DNA from: Ectocarpus siliculosus
Lineage: Eukaryota; Sar; Phaeophyceae; Ectocarpales; Ectocarpaceae
Direction: 5' to 3'
DNA length: 64,000 bases
NCBI GenBank assembly: GCA_000310025.1
Contig: FN649735.1
Span: forward strand, 2,926,229-2,990,228
A program made the translations under genes and the position numbers. Under the pieces are notes generated by a model that was not told where the DNA came from, did not search any database, and saw only the letters and a list, made by a program, of their open reading frames with translations. This document shows, in pieces, positions 1-12,000 of this stretch. Each line of letters begins with the position of its first letter. The stretch's first letter is position 1.

Positions 1-3000
1 GGGCACGTCGACGTCGTCCTTTCCCACAGGATGAGCTTTTCGATGCTGTGTGCTATCGTTTGCTTCGTCTGGAGCGACCGTGATTGTCCGGTGATCGTGG
101 GTCGGCAGTTTGGGATCTTTTCGCCGTAGAGCGGCCCTTCGTTTGGCCTCTCGGGACAGACTTATCCTCTCCTCCTGGAGATTAGCAGTCGTTACGGTAT
201 ATCGGATATGAAAAAAAAAAATCAACCAACATACACTATAGGAGAAAATGTTTAGGTTGCCAAGTCTAGAGAGGAGTGCAGAAAACGGGCACACGGACCT
301 CCCCGCTTCGGGCAAACTCTGCAATATGACGGCCAGGTCGGGACAGCCAGTCGTCAAACTATTAGATTGCATTCACTCTGAAGATCAAACCAATACGTTC
401 AGCCCATCTTGCTGCACTGCAACCACACACAGCCTCCCCGCACACACCAAATCCAAGATATGTATCTATGAGGTGAATTTCAACCAACGGTGATGCAACA
501 TAGCCTGAGCATATATATCGAAGCAAGACCTTACACCAATGCCCTCGACAAGGCAGAACGTCGAGACGTTACGCGCCGTCTAGGTGCTCGTGTGCTCGTG
601 CGCCCATCCACCGGACGGGAAGGAATGCCACACAAAATCTCGGGTAATAAAGCGCAGACCTGTCCAAGTTCTGATGTGGACCTCTTCGCCTCCAGGAACT
701 GCGCCCTTTCCGCCCTGGACGTCTCCCTCTCCCAAGCCCGTACAAAGCGCGCGGCGTTCTCTTTGGCACAGTCGTTGGCACTTCTCCCCCTCGAGGTAGA
801 TCCTGCGTCAGCCAGCAGGGCCCTCGCCTCGTCGAGTTTTTCCCTGGCCGCTCGGGTCGAATCGGCGAGGCTTTTTAACTTCTTGGAACGGTATCGTTGA
901 AGAGCGGTCTGCGTTGAATACGGAGTGGATGTGATCGAGGTCGGTGTTCGGCTACCAGACACGTCGCAATAAAAGCATACTGTGTGCGTTCGGGGGCACC
1001 TGCATGTACAACGTACACGTCTCGAATGGGTGAAGACGTCAGAGAGACGGATAGGATGTTTTGCTTTCCGGGCCCGTACAATTAACTTTCGTGGGAACCC
1101 TGCTCCCGTCGTGGCTAGACTAACTGACAACGTCAAAGCCCCCCCCCCCGAAACCAGCCCCACCCGTCACTCTATGGGCCCTGGATTCAATACCACGCAA
1201 TTGTGGTCCTTCCGCAGCCCTTGATTCGATTCTGAACCTACCCCACAATCTCAAGGCCTTCGCAGCAAGCATAAAAAGCTTTCTACCTCGGAGATCCGCG
1301 TCCCGGGAACCTTCGCCTCAGGGTTGCTTCCATTTTCCTTGGCCAGCAGACCGGGAGATTCCGCGATCGCGCTTGGTCCGTTTGGTATGTTCGAAGTACT
1401 CGGTCTCGCGGTGGCAAAAACCCTTCTGAGGGACAGGCTCAGCACTCCCCCTGTGCCGCCGTAGGCCTCGGCTGCCGCTGGTAGCGTTCCCGCTACTGTG
1501 TCAACCATGCTATTCTCGTCGTGTCCCGTCTCCGGCAGCTGCCCCTGCTTCGTATTTTTCACGGGCGATTTGAGATTCAAGTCAATCAAGTGGAGCCTTG
1601 GTGAACACCCCTCGATTTCACCCGCCGTGCCTCGGTCCTCTCGGCTAACCCCTCTTTCGTCTTTATCCGCGGGCGCAGGTGACGACATGACCTCCTGCAG
1701 CAGGTCGGACGGAACTTCCACAGCTCCCAACAGGACGGGGTCTCCCTCTGGAACCCTGTTCCACACCTCCAAGGTCAACGCTCCCGAAACTCGGTCGGCC
1801 CGCCGGGATGGGTGTTGGGGTGGCCGCAACCTACCGCCCCCGCCGCTATCGGCCGTCTTAGGAGTTCCTCTTGACGGGTTCGTTACGCACAGGAGGCTGT
1901 CTGGCAGACGGAAGTCGGTTGCCCACATAGGCTCCGACGAGTTTGGGATCGTCGTGGTCCGTCCCACCTCGAGGCCGTTCACGAGGACCACACAGTACGG
2001 GGTCGGGGTCTCCTTCCCTTCTCCTTGCCTGGTCTCCTTGACCTGGCCGTGGAGATGCAAATGGCCAACGACGAGTTTCGATTGCTCCGGATGATGTGTT
2101 CACTTGTCTTATTGGCAGCTAAAAACAGCAGGCTTCCTACGAAAAGCAGGAGGATGCCCGGGGCATGCTACGTGCATGTATGAGTTCCTGACAATCCAAC
2201 TGCGAAGCATCCATTCGGCGCGCAAACTACCATCACAGGTCAGAAACACGGCATGTCCCTGTCTCGCACCCTACGTCGTTCCAATTGCAATGCACGACGG
2301 TAAAGAAACGAACACCTGCCGCTGCACAACGTGGTTCATACGACATGCCGCACACAGATGTGCACTGAAAACACAAATGTGATGGTGGAGTGGGCTCTCA
2401 CCAGCGCCTCCGCCTCGTACACGCTGAGCACGATCGCGTCACCCATCGCCTCGACCCCACCGGTGGCTGCTTCCCTTCCGGCGTCAGAAACGGCTCCGGC
2501 AGGCAGTGGTAGGTCCGACAAGGTCTCGTCTGAGGCGGAGGAAGCGCAGGGAACATCCGGCACGGTCGGGCTGGGAAAAACGATCCGCACACCGATGCCC
2601 AGTAGGCCAGAATCTGGCACGACATCCCCTTGAAGTACCGACGTCTCGCTCCAAGAGGGCCCCCCAGAACTTGTGCAGTTGCGCGTGCTGCCGAAGTCGG
2701 CACCGCAGTCTCCACCTTCCCCCGTCATGGCAGTGGACGCGTTTTCGACGCCCGACCAGCAGCCGCACCGAGACGGTTGCGGCGGGTGTGGCGGGTGGAG
2801 CCGGAGTGGGAGGTAGTGGAACGGCACTTCTTTCAAGAGCGAGAAGGGCACCCGAGCTTCCCCCAAGAGCACGTCGCCTTCGCCGACCCCGCCGTTGAGT
2901 ACACCCTTTTGAACGACGGCCGCCGCCGCTTGGGGCCCCACTTGACTGTACACTCTCGCTCCGAGCGTGAATGGTTTCCCCCTTGTTATGAGAGTTGTTT

Positions 3001-6000
3001 CGTTCCAGCGTTAACGAGTAGGGAGAGATCAGAGTCTCCCTCCGGGTATTAGGGAGCCATTCACGTTTTTCGACCGGGTTAAGTTTCGCCCACCCAATAT
3101 CGACGCAAGAGTACGCCAGGGCGTTCACAAGTGTGAAGAAGGCGAAGCACGCCATCAACATACCGATGATGAAAATACCTCAGATTGGAGGGTCCTAACA
3201 AGGTACTACATACGCATGGAGTGATGTCTCATGCAACACCATCCCCCTGCTGAAAAGAGACGAGAACTGTTTCTGCCTGACAGCACACTTCAACCAATTC
3301 TGCACATGCGCACGGAAAACACTTGTGTTCATTTACCGCACCAACCGTCCGGAGTGGAGGGAGCGCTGTCCGATTTCTCACCGATATCCCTGGAAGTAGT
3401 GATGCGCAGTGAGATGCCACGCTCCCGGAGGGGGTGGCGGGAGCTGCACCATAAAGACTTCCGAAGACCAGACGGGAAACGTCGCCCCACGAGAAGTCGA
3501 CGAACGGGCAAAGGGCTCGCCGTCGAGAGTCAGTACGACGTACGGATTGACGCTCAGCTGTCCCGGGTCTTTCGGTAGGCCATGGCCGTCGATTACCTCC
3601 ACCTGTCGGGAATTCGCCGAGGTAGGGAGGACGAGGGTGCAAGACAGCACATGAAACCCCGCGTGAAGTCGTACGATAACTTGGCTGGGAATGCGGGATG
3701 GGATGGGGGAGATGGGTTCACCGATGTGTTGGCCCGAAAAGTTATTGCAACTTGGTTGCTGGACTCTTATCTGTGGATCGAGATGAATTCATTTTGAAAA
3801 AAAAGAACGTTGGAATGCATGGCATGAAGTAGTAGGACGCGTAACCACACAAACAGCAACCTACACACTGTAGAAACTGGCTCAAGTCTGTGGCGACTGA
3901 CTTGAAGGGGCTAAGTTGGTGACCCACCTCGAAGAATGGCGCTGGGCACTGGAGACCAAGCAAAGGACCTCGCGGAACGTCGAAGTGCCGCACAACCGCA
4001 ACAACGGAGGCTTGAGTAGCCCGGTAGGCGGTCACTTTCCTGTAGGGATAACGGTGAAAAGGCATGGGGACGGTGATGACGCGCATGGCAACGCTTGGCA
4101 AGGCGGAGATTCCAGGTAGTCGTATCAAGTACCGAGCAAATCATACTTACGCCAAAAAACACGAACGTTCTAGCCCTGAACCCTCGCTCTGATATTGGGC
4201 CCACCTCTTTAGGTGGTGAGTCAATGACCATGCTGTGGGTGTGTCTAGTCCTGCCTTTGCCGATAGCGCCAGCTCGACTCTCTGGCCTGGAGGCTGAAGC
4301 AACAGCTCATCGTCCACCAAACTTGCCCAACCGAGAACTCTCCGCGTTTTTTCTCGTCTTCGCCCACGCCCACGTCGCACGGCAGCAGCTGCAGCAACAA
4401 CCCCAGTTCCGCCGCCGGGACCAGCACGACCCATATTTTTGGCATTCGTCCTTGCGTTCACAACCTTTGCGGTACTGCCTTCAGCACCGGATGAGACGTC
4501 GTTCGGGCTATCGTCCACTGCTCGCCCTACCACGCGAGAAGCAACATCGTCCACCGCCGATGATGACGCCGGTACTGTTGATGGCGTCGAAATTGACCAA
4601 AATACCAGCCGCAAATCGCCCCGAACCTTTGCACCTCCGTCGCCATGCTCGGTCTCGTTGAGGCTGGCGCCATGAGCGTTGTCACGATCGGGCTCCAACC
4701 AACCTTCGTTGCCAGCCTCCCTGTCCGGTTTGTCGCCAACTTCCGGACGATGGTCCCCTGTTTCGCTGCCGCAGGCGTTGTCCACGAGGCATGCCGGTAA
4801 GGACAATCGAAAAGGCCGCCCGGTGTAGGCGTCTCCTTCCACGGGAATCCACCGCAGAGCATGTGTCGATCCACCCTCCCCACCCTCACCTAATCGCTTA
4901 GATGACGATGGACTGTCACCACGATGACCTTCGTCTTCGCCCAAACCGTTGCCTTGTGATGCTCCGAAGGTTTCCTGTTGCTTGTGGGATGGTGCTTCCT
5001 CCTGTGCGCTGGAAGGTCTCGGAGAAGCCAGTACGCCGCCGCCTAAGCTGACCCAGTCGTTACTAAGCATTTCGTCGCCGCCGTCGGAAAACCACGTTGA
5101 TGGGTCGGCACCTCTGGGCTTGGACCCGCCTGCGGGTTGGTCAAGTCCCACTCCGTTGGGATCCACGAGTTCAACCTGGTTGGGATCAGAGGAGCGCGAC
5201 TTGGAGGCTGTTGTGGCAGCCGCGGAACGAGAAGAAGAGCGCTTGACGTCACCTTGATCGTCTGCGCCTATTGGTAATGTGCCCTCTGGGTGGAGCGCGG
5301 GGAATGTTGCCTTGCTTTCAGCAATAAGCGGAGTTGAAGAACGGACGGCTCGCCGCAACCGCAGCCTGTGCACAAGACCCCCGTTCCAGAAGGCCTCGCA
5401 CAGAATCTCTCCACAAGAAGAATCGCCCGAATTTCCTCTGTCGTTCGAAGGACGCAATGATTCCGCACGAGGTGTGGCGTGTTCAACCCCGCCTTCCCCT
5501 TGCGTATCAACACACTCCGACAGTAGTGACTCGACGGCGCCACACAAACCCACCAGGGTCACTTCCACCCGTGGCTGTACGACGGCCGCTGCCGCCGCCG
5601 ATATGATCCTCTTGACCGCACGTTCTGCACAGTCGCGTCGCACTAGCCAGAGGGGTGGCGGCTTGGGTTGAAGCCCGGCAGATCTCACCCGCAGAACAAC
5701 CACTCTGTTTGCTTGGGGGTGGCATCGGCACCGCTTCTGCTTCGTCGGCCTTCGCACCAGATCCCGAGCGTTTTCCTCGGGGCAATTGCGAAACACCGGG
5801 ACCAAGATCTCGGTCCAATCATCGCGCAGGAGGTCTCGCTCGAAGAAACAGACCTCTGTCAGCTGCTGTGAGGATGCGAAGGTACAACCGGTTGAGGATG
5901 AAGATGTGGTAGGTCCCATCACGCCATTGTGGTGAGACCCGTGACCCAGCATGTCCAACTTTCTTCGTTCTCGGCCAGGTTGGACCTCTGTACCCACCGT

Positions 6001-9000
6001 CACTCGTAGACAATGCGAACGCCCACCTCCTTCATCGCCTTCGTAGCTGTCGTCCCGATCAACGTTACCCCCACCAGTGCTTCGACGAGGGCGACGTGTG
6101 CGACTTAGCACTTCTGAGTGATTGTCATTGGAAGCGTCCTTCATAATCCATGGCACGTACACGGGAAGAACAATCATATTGGACTTGGCGGCTGCTGTCG
6201 CCTGCGCCGGACATTCGCTGCTTGTCCCAAAATCGTCGTTGTCAAAGCTCTCACCGATGCTATTCTGGGAATCAGGAAACAAAACCTCGTCTACCACCAT
6301 CGGACCGTCTTCGCAGGACGACAGTTTCATGAACGCGGCGTGGTTCCCGTTCCACTCAGCACAGAGATGGAGCGCCGGCTCGTGGTGGCGTGGTGCGCCA
6401 GAGGCGGTAACTCCCGGCTGTTGGCGGTGCTGTCGGCTGGAGAGGCCACAGGAGGTGATCTTTGCAGCGTTGGGAGTAGGTACTGCACGCGTGCCGACCA
6501 CGCGGATCTCGATTCGCGGCACCTTTTATCAAGTGTGGCGGGGGCAGGGAATTGGGGGGAAATCTGGTGACACCCAGCGATTTCTTCATGACACGGCGGG
6601 GTGATGGTAAACGTACCAACACGCGCTTTCGTCGTACCTGCCCTGGGATAGCATCCAAGATGTCCTGGATGATCCCTCCCAGAACGTCTGTCACGAGGAG
6701 GCGAGTGCGGGTGCTCTCCGTGTTTTCTAGGCTCAACAACAGCCGGAGCGACCAACCCACAGCAGATTCTCCTCCGTCTTCACGCTCTTTCCGACGGCTA
6801 GACCCTGCCGCCCCGCATCGAGAGGGCGGGTTCATGCCTACCACCTGTTCAGTCGACAGGGCAGCCGCATTGCAAATTAGATTGATTCCCGTCAACACGA
6901 GGTCGATCGTTTGGACTATCCTAGCCCGCGTGCAGGTCGTGGGGGGGCTGCAAAACGTTGATTCTTAGGGGGGTCATTTATTCAACCACGCTTTATCCCT
7001 ACGTTATTGAACGTCCTTGGAACCATAGGAAGTCATGATTGGTTTCAACTCACCTGCTGGGACCCCAGCATGCTGAGAATATCACCGGCCTCTAGGACTG
7101 CGCGGCCAACAGGTGACGGTTGGATAAGCCCACACAAAAATGCCGACCATCGTGTTCGGTGTTGAGCATTCGTTATGCCAACGTCAACTCTCCGATCTTG
7201 CTTTCCTCCCGTGCAAGAGGCCGGCCCACCGCTGCCGCACGAGATCCTATTGAGTGTGATCTTCAAGAGGGAGGGCGAAGGGTTGCAATGCTGTTGTCGC
7301 GCCCCCCCTTCTCCTATTCGTCCGCGCGAAACATGCTCCTGTGCCCAGCTCTCGTCTACCGTAGTATCTGCATCGGCTGTTGATTCTGATGTTCTGCCGT
7401 GAGAGAAGGTCGCGGCTGCACATAACGGGAGGTAGAACACTTGCCCTTCCCACCGAGGAGTTGGCAGCCCGGCCAGTTGAGCCCGAGTCCCGCCTATATT
7501 GACTCCGCACCACTCGACGTCACATTGGTACTGCCCTTGCTCACGCTCCGCTACGTAATCGTCATTTTCCAGGTAACGGCCGCGGGACCTTCGTCCATCT
7601 GTTCTCCTTTCCTTCGTGCTGTCCTTGATCGTGTTGCCGACCCTGGAAGTGTGGCTACCGGTGGCGGTCCTTCCCGTTCCTCCGCTCCACTCGCTGTCCT
7701 CGTCGTCGCTCTCGCCGGAGTGGTCGCTTGTGGTCTTAGTGCTACCACTAGTGCCAGTGCCAGTGCCGACGCTGTAGCTGTTGATGCTACCATCTCTTGA
7801 ACAAGAGCCCCTTCTGCTGGCACTATCTTCCCCACTACCACTACCACTAGTTGCAAGGGACGAATCGTCATCGTCAGTGCCATACTCCGCCGCAGAAGCC
7901 CGAACGTGCATGTCCTCAGATGGAGAGATCTGGTTCGGATAGTTCGAGTCGATCTGAACCGAAATGAGCTCCAGTTTCAGTGTGAGCGGTGGGGCATCGC
8001 GGCTATCTTCATACCGCATTCTGCCGCTGAATACTTTATCGTCCTTTTCGAAACGCGCCATCTCCGATCCCGCCCCGCCCCCAACAGCGCCCAGTGGGGG
8101 TAGCATTCCTCCTGCCGAGCTCAAGGAGATGCACCGCGTGAGAGAAACACGAATGCACACCTCAGCGATACCCGCCACTCTCGTGTCCGCCGATAGCCCC
8201 CAGTCGTCCTCCCCGTACGGAGAAAGACGCAACCAAATGCCTTTGCCACCGTCACCAAAGCCTCCGACCTTTCGACTTTCACGAGATCTAACTCCCCCGC
8301 CCCCTGCCGTCATAGCGTTTTGCCCTTCCTCGCCGACCCCCACGGCTGCGGCAAGGAGGGACCGGGCATCGACGCCTGTGGCTCCCAAGAACCCACCGTG
8401 TGCATTGAACGCGCGGAGGTTTGCGACAGCAAATCTGTCAGGGTTTGCGTACCGCTCGGCTGTTCGTTGGGCGAACCTGATTGTGGCTGCCCGGCGGAAA
8501 GCGGCCCGACGCCCTTTTGACCCGCGCCATGCGCGCTGGATGTCGACGCTGGCGTGAAGCTCGGCTAGAGCTCGAAGGCGTTGTCGTTCGATCCTGCCAA
8601 AAAAATGCAGGGTACAGATGTAAGCACAGTGGTCCGCAACCTCGCTGGAGCTACCATTTGGACGGAGAGTTATCATGGTTGGAAACAGCCTTGCGGGTGT
8701 TAGAGGTGCCACCACGGCTCCACTGACCTTGCATGTATGAAGTTGTTTGTTTCAATTCTATCCGTCACCACTGAAAAAGCAGCCAAGCCTCCAACGAAAC
8801 GTGGGGGAAAAGGGGAGCGCAATAAAAAAAGAGTAGAAAGGAAGAAGTCGCTGGAAAAGAAGAAGTCGGACCAGCCCAATCGCCCCAAGCACAGCATATC
8901 GTGAAAGAGGCTTGTGCCCAGCCCCTGCCCCGCACTTGAGATCTCCTCAGTCACTCTTCCCAGGGAAAGGACATGTGCAGCAACACTTGAACCAAACCCC

Positions 9001-12000
9001 ACTGCCTATCTCTATTCGGGCCCCTGCTTACATTTGCAGCCGAGCCACGTGTGCTAAAGCTCTAGCCACCGCCCTCTCCATCTTCTTCCTCCACTCTAGC
9101 TGGATTTTGGTCACAGCTCGAGTTCGAACAGCGTCCACTATGAGCCGTTCCCACAAAGCGAAACGACCAGAAGGTGGCGGGTGTATCCCCGGCGGGAAAG
9201 CCTGGACGTTGTACGCCATGAATCCAGCGATGTTTGCTATGATATCTGTCGGTAGAAAGACACAGCAAGTGGAGTCAGTCGTTCTAACCGCGGCAGTGGC
9301 GCTTTGTCGGCAAGATTCGGAACAAAGAGGCGTACATGATGTGATAAGCGACAACTTCGAAAGTGGCAGCATATTCGAAAGGACAAAAAGACGCAGGCGC
9401 GACCACTGGGAAAGCTTGGAGTGAGCCTGAACATGCACCCATATACCCTGCACACCAGCGTTTCAATTGGAACGCCGTTGAAGCATGACAATCTCGTCAA
9501 AATGCTACCGATGCTCGTGTATGCAACCATTGCTTGGACAGATCGACTCTACAATTCTATATTTTGGTGAATTGTTACTAGTCGAATTCAAATGACCTGC
9601 CCACCTTCTCTACTGCTTCGGATGAACCAGTAGCGCTCGACAGATCTTGCGGCCGCTTCCACGTATAGAAACCCTCGGCGAAGTGCGGTAAACACTCGGC
9701 GGCAATGGTAACACCGCCACCGTGATTGGACAAGCGTTGCCGACGAGTGTAGATGCTTTCGATAACACGCAAACAGGTTCAAAAACCGGAGCTTGATAAT
9801 GTACCTGTTGCATGTTGGATGTGCATCGTGACCACAGGAGAAAATGCAGGGCTTGGGTTAGGGATAGGGCTAGATGATGATGTGCTCATTGATGCTACCC
9901 TTGTTTTTTCAACTTCGATAACGTATTTTTTCATTATTACTTCTCTTTCTCATATCGATTGTTCAGCCGGAGTACCATACTAGAGGCATGAATGATCCCA
10001 ACCCTCAAGATTCCATACAAATGCTACGGGCTCGACCGGTCATGAACTTGCGCTCCCTACCCTCACCGCCACATGGCACCCCCAAGCGTCGCCACAGCGG
10101 CCATCTCGGTGCCGTAGCGGTCCACGCTCCTGATCTCGTGGCCCACGGTCGCCCTCAGAGAATGGGCTATCGCGCAGCAGCGGCGGCAGTACCGGAGGTG
10201 GCGGCGGCGATCGCATCCCGCGACGCACACGGCCCTTGCTGCGCGCGGGAGCGGGGCGCCTGGCCCTTTCCACCGAGGGCACACTTCGCAACTACCGAAC
10301 CTCGCTGAAGCCTGTTGGGTGTATCGCGAAGGGGCGAACTTTGGTCTATCCGGCCGTACACATCGTTCGGGGCAGGCATGCGAATCATTGGTCGACGGCA
10401 ACAAGATCAGGTCGGGAATCACGTACACAAAGTACCGCCGCAAAGGGGCAAGAGCCCATGGCCATAGACGATGAAGGTTTAAAAGCATTTCGGTTTTCAT
10501 ATCATCAGGGAAAAGCGTGCTCTGCAGAATTGGTATCCGCTTGACTTGCTGCTAGGACCTACCCCGTAGTTCGCACCTGCTTCGTAGCATAAGTATCAAC
10601 ATGGCATTCTCTACTTCCAACATGACGCCCGCCATCTTGAGACGAGTGCGCGCGGGAAATGAGGCTCGCTGAACACCCACCCTTCGCTGGAAACGTAGCC
10701 AAGCGCGCTGCGTGAGTGTCGCCGCCTTCTGCCTCTTGCGATGCTCCAACAGCTCGAACGCCCCTTCGGAGTGAGCAGGTGGAACTTTCCTGGACTCCAG
10801 CACCGTCCCCGTGGTTCGGTAGCATTCCAAGCACAGCTCCTGTAATTCCGTGCGAGAGTCGAGTTCGAGGTTCGTTCAGTGCCACGCACGGAGGAGGTAC
10901 GGGAGCTTCGCACCGAATCTCAAGCAGAAGTGACCCCGATGACACCTGCTTTCCAACGCAAGACCTCGCGCTAGTGTGATGCGGCCATTCCGGTGCTCCC
11001 CTCATCTGTATCTTTACAACGATGGATCATCTATGATGGTCGCGTACGCTCTCATGCTCCAGCTTACCCATCAGCTCAACCAAAGGTATATGTGCGTTTC
11101 GTTGCCGGAGGCCGAAAACTCAGAACGTGACACAGGCGTCCCCCGCTCTGTCTTCTAATTCAAAAAGCTGACCAACCTGTTCCGTGGTCTCGAGGTACAT
11201 CTCGGCCAGCCGCGAGCAGCACAGAGCGCATGCCCCGAACTTCGCGAGGACGTTGCGCTGCCGACCTTGCCGCCGCCCGAGCCAGCCCCTCGCCACCATC
11301 TGCACCTTTCGTGCAGCCGCGTGCTCATCATGCAAGCACCGTAAACGCTGAAACCTGCGCCTGCTGGCTAGCCCGCGCGCGACGCACTGAATTATGGTGG
11401 CCGCCCGGTACCGGCGACGGCGGCGTGCGTTCAGGTTCCTCAAGAAACGTACAGCCTGTCAATGGGATCGCAGTGTTGGAGCCCAAGTGCAAAAAAAATG
11501 CATGCGCCATGGTGCTTGAAATGACTGAACGGCGAGGCAAACGATGGGGTGTTGTTACCCATTGCTAAATGAGCACCAATTGACAGCCATGGGGAGCACT
11601 GTCACGAAACACGCATTCTGAGCGAGCATGGAATATGGGTTTCGACAAAGGTTATTGCTTTGCGGTTGTTGTGTGACTGCCCGAACCGGCCACACGCATG
11701 GTACTTCATCGGCTCGACCTCATCGTGTGTTTTGAATCGCGGGCACCAATGACGTGCACGTTGACAAGCTCGTGCCCCCTTTTCGCTTTGTTTGGAATAT
11801 GAACGTCATCTCGCCTGCCTTGTCACCATCAACGCCGCCGCGACAGTTTTGTTCCTGGAATCCTTGACGCTCCTCGCCTCCCGTTTCCCCAATAATCCGC
11901 GATACGTCCGCTGGATTTCAATAGAGGCTTGTATTTCATCGCGTTTCCTTCGGCGGAGGAGGCGTGCCACCTTTCGGCCCAAAGCACCACGCCAAATTCG

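Noticed and set aside
248-900. Plus-strand open frames opposite the giant gene's last exons
   Set aside because: The minus strand has phase-consistent exons (908-660, 174-1) that join in frame; the plus frames show no family resemblance.
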